From: Arsenicicoccus bolidensis DSM 15745
Lineage (GTDB): Bacteria; Actinomycetota; Actinomycetes; Actinomycetales; Dermatophilaceae
Reading direction: 5' to 3'
Length of the DNA: 43,736 nucleotides
Assembly: GCF_000426385.1 (NCBI RefSeq)
Contig: NZ_AUFG01000031.1
Span: 1 to 43,736 of the forward strand
The first letter of the stretch is position 1. Each line of letters opens with the position of its first letter. The notes under the pieces were generated by a model. The model saw only the letters and a list, made by a program, of their open reading frames with translations. It had not been told where the DNA came from and searched no databases. A program made the position numbers and the translations under genes. Shown here in pieces: positions 1 to 8,100 of the stretch.

Positions 1-11
1 CGCCCGAATTC

Positions 12-51
12 GCGGCCATCCATGGTCTCGGCGGCCATCCCTGGTCTCGAC
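12..51. repeat. Two-copy 20-bp direct repeat
   Basis: The segment CGGCCATCCMTGGTCTCGRC-like unit occurs twice head to tail with two or three differences. It lies in noncoding DNA to the left of the epimerase terminator. No function is apparent. Confidence 0.6.
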
Positions 52-150
52 GAGCGTCGTCCGTCTGGTGCTGCAGCTCGAGACGGGGGATGCAGGCCAA
101 GACGGGGGACGACGGCGAAGACGGTGGACGGAGGGTCGCACGCCGGGGGA

Positions 151-295
151 GTCAGGACAGGCGGGTCAGGACAGGCGGGTCAGGGCAGGCGGGTCAGGGC
201 AGGCGGGTCAGGACAGGCGGGTCAGGGCAGGCGGGTCAGGGCAGGCGGGTCAGGGCAGGCGGGTCAGGGCAGGCGGGTCAGGACAGGACAGGCGG
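151..295. repeat. 14-bp minisatellite, about 10 copies
   Basis: The unit GTCAGGRCAGGCGG is repeated nine times without interruption from 151 to 276. The only variation is A or G at the seventh base. A tenth copy follows with a 5-bp duplication. Because 14 is not a multiple of 3, the open frames across it are rotating Gly-Ser-Gly-Gln readings of the repeat and I do not treat them as genes. The rest of 1-313 holds no gene that I can support. The array is a probable site of copy-number variation between strains. Confidence 0.92.
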
Positions 296-313
296 GCTGG
301 GGGCAGGACGTGC

Positions 314-345
314 GAGCGCCCGACCCCGCGTGGGGCCGGGCGCTC
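314..345 (-). terminator. Hairpin terminator of the epimerase gene
   Basis: A 9-bp perfect stem (GAGCGCCCG with CGGGCGCTC) is followed by one A/C mismatch, a further 4 G-C pairs and a GCGT loop. It lies 25 bp beyond the stop codon of the minus-strand gene at 370. There is no T-run, as is usual in high-GC actinobacteria. A GGCATAC motif at 348-354 sits between the gene and the hairpin. Confidence 0.75.
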
Positions 346-369
346 CCGGCATACGGCCGAGGCCTGAGG

Positions 370-816
370 TCAGTGCATGCCACCCGGCGCGGGCTCGACG
401 AGCTCGACCAGCACGCCACCGGCGTCCTTGGGGTGGATGAAGTTGATGCGCGACCCCGCCGTCCCGCGCTTGGGCTCGGGGTAGAGCAGGCGCAGGCCGC
501 GCTCCTTCAGCGTCGCGCACACGTCGTCGATGGACTCGACGCGGTAGGCCATCTGCTGCATGCCGACGCCGGACTTGTCGATGAACTTGGCGATCGTGCT
601 CTGCTCGTTGAGGGGGGCGAGCAGCTGGATGTGGGAGGTCGAGTCGCCGACCGCCATCATCGCCTCGGCGACGCCCTGCTCCTCGTTGACCTCGCGGTGG
701 GCCATCGTCATGCCGTACTTCGTCTCGTAGAACTCGATGGCCTCGTCGAGGTCGCGGACCGCGATGCCGACGTGGTCGATGTGCGTGAACAGTCCCTGCA
801 GCGTGTTGTCAGCCAT
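370..816 (-). CDS. Methylmalonyl-CoA epimerase
   Basis: 148-residue VOC/glyoxalase-fold protein that interconverts (2S)- and (2R)-methylmalonyl-CoA, linking propionyl-CoA carboxylation to B12-dependent mutases in the cytoplasm. The sequence shows the two-repeat VOC pattern: IDHVGIAV near residue 13 (first metal His), HIQLLAP (Gln ligand), MQQMAYRV (where the Propionibacterium enzyme has its second His) and GGVLVELVEP (Glu ligand). The Gln in place of the second His also occurs, as I recall, in mycobacterial homologues, so it is probably a lineage variant and not damage. The ATG at 816 lies 6 nt after TAGGCT (823-828, complement), so the mRNA is probably leaderless. The gene is divergent from the thiolase. 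Confidence 0.93.
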   Translation of the reverse strand: MADNTLQGLFTHIDHVGIAVRDLDEAIEFYETKYGMTMAHREVNEEQGVAEAMMAVGDSTSHIQLLAPLNEQSTIAKFIDKSGVGMQQMAYRVESIDDVCATLKERGLRLLYPEPKRGTAGSRINFIHPKDAGGVLVELVEPAPGGMH

Positions 817-1000
817 GCCTCCAGCCTAGGACCGGGGGTCTGCGGCCACTCACCCGGGGGCCGACCGGCGGCGCGGTATGACGAGGCTCACGTCCCCGCA
901 CGACGCGACGCCCGTCACCCTCCGCAGGGCGGGGCGCCGGCACCTGGATAAGGTGGGCGGGCACGAGCCTGACCCACCACCGCTGCTGGAGGCCTCTTCA

Positions 1001-2200
1001 ATGTCCGCAACTGCCAGTCCGTCCGTCATCGTGGCCGGCGCCCGGACCCCGATGGGCCGGCTCATGGGCTCCCTCAAGGGGTTCTCCGGGGCCGACCTCG
1101 GCGCCGTCGCCATCAAGGGTGCGCTCGACAAGTCCGGCGTGGCTCCCGACCAGGTCGAGTACGTCATCATGGGCCAGGTCCTCGGTGCCGGCGTCGGTCA
1201 GATCCCCGCCCGCCAGGCCGCCGTCAAGGCCGGCATCCCGATGAGCGTCCCCGCCGTGACGGTCAACAAGGTGTGCCTGTCCGGGCTCGACGCGATCGCC
1301 CTGGCCGACCAGCTGATCCGCGCGGGGGAGTTCGACGTGATCGTGGCCGGCGGCCAGGAGTCGATGACCAACGCGCCTCACCTGCTCGCCAAGTCGCGCG
1401 ACGGCTTCAAGTACGGCGACGCCACCCTGGCCGACTCGATGGTGGTCGACGGCCTGTGGGACGTCTTCACCGAGCAGCCGATGGGCCTGCTGACCGAGGC
1501 GGAGAACTCCGGCGACCTGGCGGTGTCCCGCGAGGAGCAGGACGCGTTCGCCGCGCGCTCGCACCAGCTGGCCGCGGCCGCGTGGGAGGCCGGTCGGTAT
1601 GACGAAGAGGTCGTGCCCGTCACGATCCCGCAGCGCAAGGGCGACCCGATCGAGTTCCGCACCGACGAGGGCGTGCGCGGCGACACGACGACGGAGTCCC
1701 TCGGCAAGCTGCGTCCGGCCTTCACCAAGGACGGCACGATCACCGCCGGCACGGCCTCGCAGATCTCCGACGGCGCCGCCGCCGTGGTCGTCATGAGCAA
1801 GGCCAAGGCCGAGGAGCTCGGCCTCACCTGGATCGCCGAGATCGGCGCGCACGGCAACGTCGCCGGCCCCGACTCGTCCCTGCAGCAGCAGCCCGCCAAC
1901 GCGATCGCCGCCGCCTGCCGCAAGGAGGGCATCGCCCCCACCGACCTCGACCTGATCGAGATCAACGAGGCCTTCGCGGCCGTGGGGATCGCCTCGACGC
2001 GCGAGCTCGGCGTGGACGCCGACAAGGTCAACGTCGACGGCGGCGCGATCGCGCTCGGCCACCCGCTCGGCATGTCCGGCGCCCGCATCGTGCTGCACCT
2101 CGCCCTGGAGCTGGGACGCCGCGGCGGCGGCACCGGCGTGGCCGCGCTGTGCGGTGGCGGCGGCCAGGGTGACGCGCTGATCATCAAGGTCGCCCAGTAG
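1001..2200 (+). CDS. Acetyl-CoA C-acetyltransferase (thiolase)
   Basis: 399-residue type II thiolase of the AtoB/FadA4 kind. It condenses or cleaves acetoacetyl-CoA and related acyl-CoAs. Visible motifs are the acyl-accepting Cys at about residue 92 ([10 protein letters not shown]), [18 protein letters not shown], the active-site His loop [17 protein letters not shown], and the C-terminal catalytic Cys in [12 protein letters not shown] chose the ATG at 1001 because GGAGG stands 8 nt upstream (988-992) and the family N-terminus ([12 protein letters not shown]) starts just after it; an in-frame extension back to 878 has no family similarity. It sits beside the epimerase, as mycobacterial fadA4 does. 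An 11-bp duplication (TCGCCCAGTAG twice, about 2190-2211) repeats the stop codon. Confidence 0.95.
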   Translation: MSATASPSVIVAGARTPMGRLMGSLKGFSGADLGAVAIKGALDKSGVAPDQVEYVIMGQVLGAGVGQIPARQAAVKAGIPMSVPAVTVNKVCLSGLDAIALADQLIRAGEFDVIVAGGQESMTNAPHLLAKSRDGFKYGDATLADSMVVDGLWDVFTEQPMGLLTEAENSGDLAVSREEQDAFAARSHQLAAAAWEAGRYDEEVVPVTIPQRKGDPIEFRTDEGVRGDTTTESLGKLRPAFTKDGTITAGTASQISDGAAAVVVMSKAKAEELGLTWIAEIGAHGNVAGPDSSLQQQPANAIAAACRKEGIAPTDLDLIEINEAFAAVGIASTRELGVDADKVNVDGGAIALGHPLGMSGARIVLHLALELGRRGGGTGVAALCGGGGQGDALIIKVAQ

Positions 2201-2219
2201 TCGCCCAGTAGCAGACCCG

Positions 2220-2276
2220 CCGGGGGCAGAGGCATCGACCGGCCTTCGCACCGCAGGCTGATGCCTTCGCCCCCGG
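2220..2276 (+). terminator. Hairpin after thiolase
   Basis: CCGGGGGC at 2220-2227 pairs perfectly with GCCCCCGG at 2269-2276. Inside it GGCATC (2231-2236) pairs with GATGCC (2260-2265), separated by small internal loops. It lies between the thiolase stop and the meaB start and is a likely attenuator or terminator. Confidence 0.55.
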
Positions 2277-2337
2277 TAGGTACGACCACGCCGCTCGCCA
2301 GCACGAGCGGCGCACCACGCAGGAGGAGCTGACAACC

Positions 2338-3297
2338 GTGTCCCGCCAGGTCGACATCCCGTCCCTCGTCGAGCAGGCCCGCGCCGGCCGCCCCCGCGCG
2401 GTCGCCCGCCTCATCTCGATGGTGGAGGACGCCCATCCGGCGCTGCGCGAGGTGATGGCGGCGCTCGCGCCCCACACCGGGCACGCCCACGTCATCGGGA
2501 TCACCGGCTCCCCGGGCGTCGGCAAGTCGACCTCCACCAACGCGCTCGTCACCGCGCTGCGCCAGCGGGACCTGCGCGTCGGGGTCCTCGCCGTGGACCC
2601 GTCGTCGCCGTTCTCCGGCGGCGCGCTCCTCGGCGACCGCATCCGCATGGCCGACCACGTGCTCGACCCGCAGGTCTACATCCGCTCGATGGCCTCCCGC
2701 GGTCACCTCGGCGGCCTGTCCTGGACCACGCCGCAGGCGTTGCGGGTCCTCGACGCCGCGGGCTGCGACGTGATCCTCGTCGAGACCGTCGGCGTCGGGC
2801 AGAGCGAGGTCGAGGTCGTGGGGCTGGCCGACACGACGATCGTCCTGCTGGCGCCGGGGATGGGCGACGGCATCCAGGCCGCCAAGGCCGGGATCCTCGA
2901 GATCGGCGACGTCTTCGTGGTCAACAAGGCCGACCGCGACGGCGCCGACAACACCGTGCGCGACATCCGCCACATGATCTCGCTCGGCGACCGCACCGAG
3001 GCCGGGCTGTGGCGGCCACCGGTCATCAAGACCGTCGCCCACAAGCACGAGGGCGTCGATGAGGTCGTCGAGGCGCTCGACAAGCACGTCGCGTGGATGA
3101 CCGACAAGGGCGTCCTGCGCCAGCGACGCCTCAAGCGGGCGACCGACGAGATCGAGTCGATCGTCATCAAGGGCCTGCGCGAGCGCATGGGTGACCTGCG
3201 TGGCGACCACGGCATGGAGGCCCTGGCCGCGGCCGTGGTCGACGGCCTGAGCGACCCCTACGCCGCGGCCGACCAAGTCATCGGCGACCTGACGTGA
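2338..3297 (+). CDS. MeaB-type GTPase, chaperone of B12 acyl-CoA mutases
   Basis: 319-residue G3E-family GTPase (MeaB/ArgK). This family loads adenosylcobalamin and protects or reactivates methylmalonyl-CoA and isobutyryl-CoA mutases. The P-loop GITGSPGVGKST is near residues 57-68, followed by AVDPSSPFSGGALLGDR, the Walker-B-like stretch CDVILVETVGVGQSE, and the base-recognition motif NKAD with its Asp. Length matches the family. The GTG at 2338 is preceded by AGGAGGAGC with about 8 nt spacing. Its gene partner is probably the mutase at 6216, since no other B12 mutase is visible here. Confidence 0.93.
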   Translation: MSRQVDIPSLVEQARAGRPRAVARLISMVEDAHPALREVMAALAPHTGHAHVIGITGSPGVGKSTSTNALVTALRQRDLRVGVLAVDPSSPFSGGALLGDRIRMADHVLDPQVYIRSMASRGHLGGLSWTTPQALRVLDAAGCDVILVETVGVGQSEVEVVGLADTTIVLLAPGMGDGIQAAKAGILEIGDVFVVNKADRDGADNTVRDIRHMISLGDRTEAGLWRPPVIKTVAHKHEGVDEVVEALDKHVAWMTDKGVLRQRRLKRATDEIESIVIKGLRERMGDLRGDHGMEALAAAVVDGLSDPYAAADQVIGDLT

Positions 3298-3460
3298 CGT
3301 GACCTGGCCCGAGCCGATCGGCCACAGCCGACCGGGGTCGGACGGGTTCTCGTCCGAGGTCACCAGCAGTTTCGTTGTGCCGTATGCCGATCCACGGGCC
3401 CCCCGTCACGATGTCCGATTCGTCACGCGATGCCCACCCGCGGTTGCGTACAGTGGTGAG

Positions 3461-4300
3461 GTGCCCTTCACCCTCGCCCACCCCGCTCTGGTGCTGCCGC
3501 TGCGCCGCAGCGGCCTGCCGCTGACCGCGCTGGTGGCCGGATCGCTGTCTCCCGACGTGCCGCTCTACGTCCCCGGCGGGTTGCTGGGCAGCCGTGACGA
3601 GGGGCACTCGTGGACGCACACCTGGTTCGGTCTCGCGGTGTTCGACCTGCCCGTCGGCATCCTGATGGTCGTCGCCTGGACCTACCTGCTCGCCGAGCCG
3701 CTGCGTGACGCCGCCCCCGACGCCCTGCGGGACCGGCTGCGCCGCCGCCGCGCCCTCCCTCGCTCCGCGTGGTGGTCGGTCCCGCTCGCGGTGCTGCTCG
3801 CCAACCTGGGTCACCTGGGCTGGGACCAGTTCACGCACGAGCCGAGCTGGACGACGACGCGGGTGCCCTTCCTCAACCAGGTCGTCGCGGGCATCCCGGT
3901 GGCTCGTTGGCTCATGTATGCCTTCTCCGTCCTCGGCCTGGTCGCGATCGCGTGGGTGATGTGGCGCGAGCTGCGGGACCGGCGGGTGCATCGCACGCCC
4001 CGGCTGCGACCCGACCTGGCCCCGTGGATCGTGCGCGCCCCCGTCATCGTCGCGGCGGCGCTCGCGGTCCGCACGATGATCACGGTGGGCCCCTACATGG
4101 GGACCCACGCCTTGCTCTACTACATGCTCACGTCAGGCATCGCGGCGGGTGCCGCGGTCCTGCTGGTGCTCTGCGTCGTGTGGCAGCTCGTGGCGCCGGT
4201 GGACGGGCCGGACGGGTCGGGCCGGCCCGACGCCATCGTCCCAGCCGACGACCGCAGCATCGACCGCGCCCACGAACGCACCCCCGACCAGGCGCGCTGA
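3461..4300 (+). CDS. DUF4184 membrane protein
   Basis: 279-residue integral membrane protein. It begins with MPFTLAHPALVLPL and continues with SLSPDVPLY, the signature of DUF4184, a family of unknown function with conserved His and Asp residues near the membrane. Further conserved-looking His motifs are HSWTHTWFG and NLGHLGWDQFTHE. I count four to five hydrophobic segments (about 22-40, 60-85, 105-125, 145-165, 190-250). The GTG at 3461 is chosen over the longer frame from 3299 because the family N-terminus starts there and TACAGT lies exactly 6 nt upstream (3449-3454), predicting a leaderless mRNA. The C-terminal 40 residues are charged and low in complexity. The preceding 3298-3460 holds no gene. 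Confidence 0.85.
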   Translation: MPFTLAHPALVLPLRRSGLPLTALVAGSLSPDVPLYVPGGLLGSRDEGHSWTHTWFGLAVFDLPVGILMVVAWTYLLAEPLRDAAPDALRDRLRRRRALPRSAWWSVPLAVLLANLGHLGWDQFTHEPSWTTTRVPFLNQVVAGIPVARWLMYAFSVLGLVAIAWVMWRELRDRRVHRTPRLRPDLAPWIVRAPVIVAAALAVRTMITVGPYMGTHALLYYMLTSGIAAGAAVLLVLCVVWQLVAPVDGPDGSGRPDAIVPADDRSIDRAHERTPDQAR

Positions 4301-4322
4301 GGCCTCGCCCTAGGATCGAGGC

Positions 4323-4634
4323 ATGCTCTTCGCCTTCTCGATCGCTCCCGCCACCGCCGCCGACGAGACCGGCTCGGTCTCCGACGCGGTCGCCGACGTC
4401 ATCGCGGTGGTCCGCGACTCTGGCCTGTCCCATCGCACGGACGCGATGTTCACCACGATCGAGGGCGAGTGGGACGAGTGCATGGCGGTGATCAAGCGCG
4501 CGTGCGACGCCTGCGCCGAGCGCAGCCCCCGCGTCAGCCTCGTCCTCAAGGCCGACCTGCGCCCGGGCCGGACGGGCGAGCTCGACGGCAAGCTGGAGCG
4601 CCTCGAGGCCAAGCTCGCCGACCGCCCCTCGTGA
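4323..4634 (+). CDS. MTH1187/YqgV-family thiamine-binding protein (DUF77)
   Basis: 103-residue protein of the DUF77 family, small ferredoxin-like-fold proteins reported to bind thiamine-type ligands. FSIAP at the start, the spaced VRDSGLSHRTDAMFTTIEGEWDECMAVIK core and RVSLVLKADLRPGRTG near the end are typical. TAGGAT at 4311-4316 stands 6 nt before the ATG, so translation is probably leaderless. The stop codon overlaps the next start (GTGA), which suggests co-translation with the following two genes. Confidence 0.85.
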   Translation: MLFAFSIAPATAADETGSVSDAVADVIAVVRDSGLSHRTDAMFTTIEGEWDECMAVIKRACDACAERSPRVSLVLKADLRPGRTGELDGKLERLEAKLADRPS

Positions 4635-5095
4635 TCGCCGAGCCCGAGCAGCTGGCTGACGCGTTCGTCGAGGCCTGGAACGACCACGACCCCGACGCCC
4701 TGGCAGACCTGTTCACCGCCGACGCGGACTTCGTCAACGTCGTGGGGCTGTGGTGGCGCGACCGGGCGGGGATCAGGGGAGCGCACGCCTACGGCTTCCA
4801 GCGGATCTTCGGGCAGAGCCGTATGACGCTCCGCCGTCGTCGCGTCCGCCGCCTCGGCGAGGTCGCCGTGGTCGTGGCGCAGTGGTCGCTGACCGGTCAG
4901 CTCTCGCCGGCGGGGGAGCCGGCCGGCGAGCGTCGCGGCGTGCTGACCCTCGTCGGACGCCGCGGCCAGGACGGGTGGCGCGCCGTCAGCGCCCACAACA
5001 CCGACACGGTCCCCGGCGTGGAGACGCACGTCGCGGGGGACGGCGGGCTCGACCCGACCGACTACCGTGAGCCGCGCGAGGGAGGGCGACGATGA
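4631..5095 (+). CDS. SnoaL/DUF4440-like NTF2-fold protein
   Basis: 154-residue protein of the SgcJ/EcaC (DUF4440) branch of the NTF2-like superfamily. The opening EQLADAFVEAWNDHDPDALADLFTADADFVNVVG is the standard first helix and strand of this fold. The closing part (GWRAVSAHNTD) is the usual last strand. Enzymatic role and ligand cannot be told from sequence. The GTG at 4631 overlaps the previous stop, and the stop at 5093-5095 overlaps the next ATG, so it is the middle gene of a tightly coupled trio. Confidence 0.78.
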   Translation: MIAEPEQLADAFVEAWNDHDPDALADLFTADADFVNVVGLWWRDRAGIRGAHAYGFQRIFGQSRMTLRRRRVRRLGEVAVVVAQWSLTGQLSPAGEPAGERRGVLTLVGRRGQDGWRAVSAHNTDTVPGVETHVAGDGGLDPTDYREPREGGRR

Positions 5096-5556
5096 CCGAC
5101 ATCCTCGTGGTGCTGGCGCTGCTCGTCGGCCTGACCGTGCTCGCGACGCTCGTCCTGTCCTGGCGGCGGCACCGCTCCCACCTGCCCGAGGGGCTCGTCG
5201 CGGTGGGGGTGCTCGCGGTGGTGGCGGGCATGCTCGGCTGGGGAGCCTGGATCACCAGCCACGACGTGGACTCCTCCGTCGTGGCCGTGCAGGGCGGCGA
5301 CCGGTGCCGCGTGACCTGGGTGGACCCCACGGACGCCACGCTCCGGGAGACGGACGTCGACTGCTCGGCCGACGACGACACGCCGCTGGGCCCCTCGGAC
5401 GACCTTCGGATCAAGGCGCACACCGGCCTGCTGACGGGCACGGCGGTGTCGCACGAGGGGCCGACGACCTACGGCCTGCGGTTCTGGGTGCCGGGCCTCG
5501 GCACGGCGCTCGCCCTCGTCGGCCTCGTCCTGGTGCAGCGCCGCGCGAGGGGCTGA
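5092..5556 (+). CDS. Small membrane protein, unknown function
   Basis: 154 residues, not recognised. It has predicted membrane helices at about residues 3-22 and 34-54, a middle domain of about 70 residues outside the membrane (with two Cys, in DRCRVTW and DVDCSAD, that could form a disulfide if exported), and a last helix at about 130-148 ending in QRRARG. The start overlaps the preceding stop as ATGA. No function should be inferred beyond membrane location. Confidence 0.75.
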   Translation: MTDILVVLALLVGLTVLATLVLSWRRHRSHLPEGLVAVGVLAVVAGMLGWGAWITSHDVDSSVVAVQGGDRCRVTWVDPTDATLRETDVDCSADDDTPLGPSDDLRIKAHTGLLTGTAVSHEGPTTYGLRFWVPGLGTALALVGLVLVQRRARG

Positions 5557-5605
5557 CCCCGCCGAACGCCGGGCGCCGCGGCATACGGCCCTCTATCCTG
5601 CCCAG

Positions 5606-6121
5606 GTGACCGCCCCCCTCAACCTGCCGTTCGACCCGATCGCCCGCGCCGAGAGCTCGTGGCGCGAACGCTGGGGCGAGGCCGCGCCGTCCCGGCAGAT
5701 GGCGACGGCCACGAGCCTGCTGCGGGTTGCGCAGATGCTCACGACGGCCTTCGACCAGGCGTGCGCGCAGCACGGGCTGACCTTCGCGCGCTACGAGGCG
5801 CTGGTGCTGCTGACCTTCGGCCGCGACAGCGGGCTGCCGATGAGCGTCATCGGGGAACGGCTCATGGTCCACCCGACCAGCGCCACGAGCATCGTCCAGC
5901 GGCTCGAGGCACAGGGATTCGTGCAGCGGGTGCCCAACCCGGCGGACGGTCGCGGCACGCTCGCCCAGATCACCGACGAGGGCCGCGCGGTGATGGAGGC
6001 GGCGACGCAGGACCTGCACGAGCTGGACTTCGGGCTGGACGTGCTGACGACGCACGAGCACGAGCAGCTGTTCGCCCTGCTGCGGCGGGTGCGCGTGGCT
6101 GGTGGCGACTTCACCTCGTGA
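5606..6121 (+). CDS. MarR-family regulator, probable regulator of the mutase gene
   Basis: 171-residue winged-helix regulator. Helices run from about residue 30. The recognition region is LPMSVIGERLMVHPTSATSIVQRLEAQGFVQR, followed by the wing NPADGRGTLAQITDEGRAVM, which is classic MarR. It lies directly upstream of and in the same direction as the mutase gene. A 24-bp perfect palindrome sits in the mutase promoter and is its most likely operator. The ligand may be an acyl-CoA, by analogy with other catabolic MarR proteins; this is inference. The GTG at 5606 follows TATCCT (5594-5599) by 6 nt, so it is probably leaderless. Confidence 0.88.
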   Translation: MTAPLNLPFDPIARAESSWRERWGEAAPSRQMATATSLLRVAQMLTTAFDQACAQHGLTFARYEALVLLTFGRDSGLPMSVIGERLMVHPTSATSIVQRLEAQGFVQRVPNPADGRGTLAQITDEGRAVMEAATQDLHELDFGLDVLTTHEHEQLFALLRRVRVAGGDFTS

Positions 6122-6178
6122 GACCTCGGGCTTCGAGAGGAGCCCGAGGCGCCTGACGCGATCCACGACGCCAGCATG

Positions 6179-6215
6179 GTGACATTTACTAGGACGTCCT
6201 AGTAAATTGGGGCCC
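6179..6215 (+). promoter_or_regulatory. Promoter and 24-bp operator of the mutase gene
   Basis: A -35-like GTGACA (6179-6184) and a -10-like TAAATT (6203-6208) are 18 bp apart, and the -10 ends 7 nt before the mutase ATG at 6216. The stretch 6184-6207 is a perfect 24-bp palindrome with half-site ATTTACTAGGAC, so it fills the spacer and covers the -10. A dimeric repressor bound here would block RNA polymerase directly. The MarR protein encoded just upstream is the obvious candidate. Confidence 0.85.
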
Positions 6216-8030
6216 ATGACCATCCAGGAGACCCAGCGCAGCGCCTCCGCCGCACCCGCCGCCGACTCGCCCGAGCGTCGCCGCGACGGGCGTCGCCGGT
6301 GGCAGGAGCGGTACGACGAGGCCGTGGCCAAGGGCCGCATCCGCACCGCCGACTTCACCACCCTGTCCGGCGTCGAGGTCGACCCGGTCTACGGCCCCAC
6401 CGACGAGCAGGCCGCCGCCGACGAGCGCATGGACCGCATCGGCTGGCCCGGCGAGTTCCCCTACACCCGAGGGCTGCACGCGACGGGCTACCGCGGGCGC
6501 AGCTGGACGATCCGCCAGTTCGCCGGGTTCGGCAACGCGGTGCAGACCAACGAGCGCTACAAGATGATCCTGGCGCGCGGCGGCGGTGGCCTCTCGGTCG
6601 CCTTCGACATGCCGACCCTCATGGGCCGCGACTCCGACGACCCGATGAGCCTCGGCGAGGTCGGCCACTGCGGCGTCGCCATCGACTCGGCGTCCGACAT
6701 GGACGTCCTGTTCAGCGACATCCCCATGGGCGACACCACCACCTCGATGACGGTCTCCGGGCCCGCCGTCCCGGTCTTCTGCATGTACCTCGTGGCCGCC
6801 GAGCGCCAGGGCGTCGACATCTCGACCCTCAACGGCACGCTGCAGACGGACATCTTCAAGGAGTACATCGCGCAGAAGGAGTGGCTGTTCGCCCCCGAGC
6901 CGCACCTGCGCCTCATCGGCGACCTGATGGCCTACTGCGACGAGAACATCAAGGCCTACAAGCCGCTCTCGGTCTCCGGCTACCACATCCGCGAGGCCGG
7001 CTCCACGGCCGCGCAGGAGCTCGCGTTCACCCTCGCCGACGGCTTCGGCTACGTCGAGCTCGGCCTCTCGCGAGGCCTGGACATCAACTCGTTCGCCCCG
7101 GGCCTGTCCTTCTTCTTCGACTCCCACGTCGACTTCTTCGAGGAGATCGCCAAGTTCCGCGCGGCCCGCCGCATCTGGGCGCGCTGGATGCGCGACGTCT
7201 ACGGCGCCACCTCCGACAAGGCGATGCAGCTGCGCTTCCACACGCAGACGGCCGGGGTGTCCCTCACCGCCCAGCAGCCCTACAACAACGTCGTGCGCAC
7301 CGCCGTCGAGGCGCTCGCCGCGGTCCTGGGCGGCACCAACTCGCTGCACACCAACGCGCTCGACGAGACCCTCGCCCTCCCGACCGAGCAGTCCGCGGAG
7401 ATCGCGCTGCGCACACAGCAGGTGCTCATGGAGGAGACCGGCATCACCAATGTCGCCGACCCGCTGGGCGGTTCGTGGTACGTCGAGGCCCTGACCGACA
7501 CGATCGAGGCCGAGGCGGAGGCGATCTTCACCCGCATCCTGTCGATGGGCAAGGTCCCGGTCGAGTCCTCCGACAAGGCCAGGCTGGCCGAGGTCGTCCG
7601 CGACAACGTCGGCGTCGCCGAGGGCGGTCTGTGGCCGATGACGTCCGGCATCCTGCGCGGCATCGAGGAGGGCTGGTTCATGTCCGAGATCGGGGACGCG
7701 GCCTTCACGCACCAGCTGGCGCTCGAGTCGGGCCAGAAGCGCATCGTCGGCGTCAACTGCCTCACCGAGTCGGTCAGCTCCGAGCTCGACATCCTGCGCG
7801 TCTCGCACGAGGTGGAGCGCGAGCAGGTGGCCGCGCTCGGCCAGCGTCGCGCGGGGCGCAACGAGGAGATCGCGGCCGACGCCGTCCGGCGGATGGTCGA
7901 GGTGTCCCGCACCTCGGACAACATGATCCCGGCGATGCTCGACGCGGTCCGCGCCGAGGCGACGCTGGGCGAGATCTGCGACGCGCTGCGCGACGAGTGG
8001 GGCATCTACCGCGAGCCTGCTCGCTTCTGA
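6216..8030 (+). CDS. Isobutyryl-CoA mutase-type large subunit (B12-dependent acyl-CoA mutase)
   Basis: 604-residue TIM-barrel subunit of the methylmalonyl-CoA mutase superfamily, lacking the C-terminal cobalamin domain. It therefore needs a separate small subunit that is not in this window. Two specificity positions can be read: WTIRQFAGF has Phe where methylmalonyl-CoA mutase has Tyr89, and KEYIAQKEW has Gln where that enzyme has Arg207. Phe plus Gln is the isobutyryl-CoA mutase signature, and the whole sequence closely follows Streptomyces IcmA as I remember it. The reaction is isobutyryl-CoA to n-butyryl-CoA, serving valine and branched fatty-acid breakdown. The ATG at 6216 is preferred to a TTG at 6207, which lies within the operator. 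The N-terminal 30 residues are low in complexity. Confidence 0.88.
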   Translation: MTIQETQRSASAAPAADSPERRRDGRRRWQERYDEAVAKGRIRTADFTTLSGVEVDPVYGPTDEQAAADERMDRIGWPGEFPYTRGLHATGYRGRSWTIRQFAGFGNAVQTNERYKMILARGGGGLSVAFDMPTLMGRDSDDPMSLGEVGHCGVAIDSASDMDVLFSDIPMGDTTTSMTVSGPAVPVFCMYLVAAERQGVDISTLNGTLQTDIFKEYIAQKEWLFAPEPHLRLIGDLMAYCDENIKAYKPLSVSGYHIREAGSTAAQELAFTLADGFGYVELGLSRGLDINSFAPGLSFFFDSHVDFFEEIAKFRAARRIWARWMRDVYGATSDKAMQLRFHTQTAGVSLTAQQPYNNVVRTAVEALAAVLGGTNSLHTNALDETLALPTEQSAEIALRTQQVLMEETGITNVADPLGGSWYVEALTDTIEAEAEAIFTRILSMGKVPVESSDKARLAEVVRDNVGVAEGGLWPMTSGILRGIEEGWFMSEIGDAAFTHQLALESGQKRIVGVNCLTESVSSELDILRVSHEVEREQVAALGQRRAGRNEEIAADAVRRMVEVSRTSDNMIPAMLDAVRAEATLGEICDALRDEWGIYREPARF

Positions 8031-8100
8031 TCCCGCTCGTGCCGGATCGAGCGCGGCGTCCGGTTACCCGGCAGCGGACCGGGTGCGACACAATGCCCGT

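Noticed and set aside
151-295. Possible CRISPR array
   Set aside because: The repeats are directly adjacent with no spacers, and there are no cas genes.
22-951. A 309-codon frame with Gly-Ser-Gly-Gln repeats at the left end
   Set aside because: It arises from the 14-bp minisatellite, which is open in several frames, and it runs antisense through the epimerase gene.
998-3363. Long minus-strand frames across thiolase and meaB
   Set aside because: They are shadows of the plus-strand genes, with low-complexity translations and no start signals.
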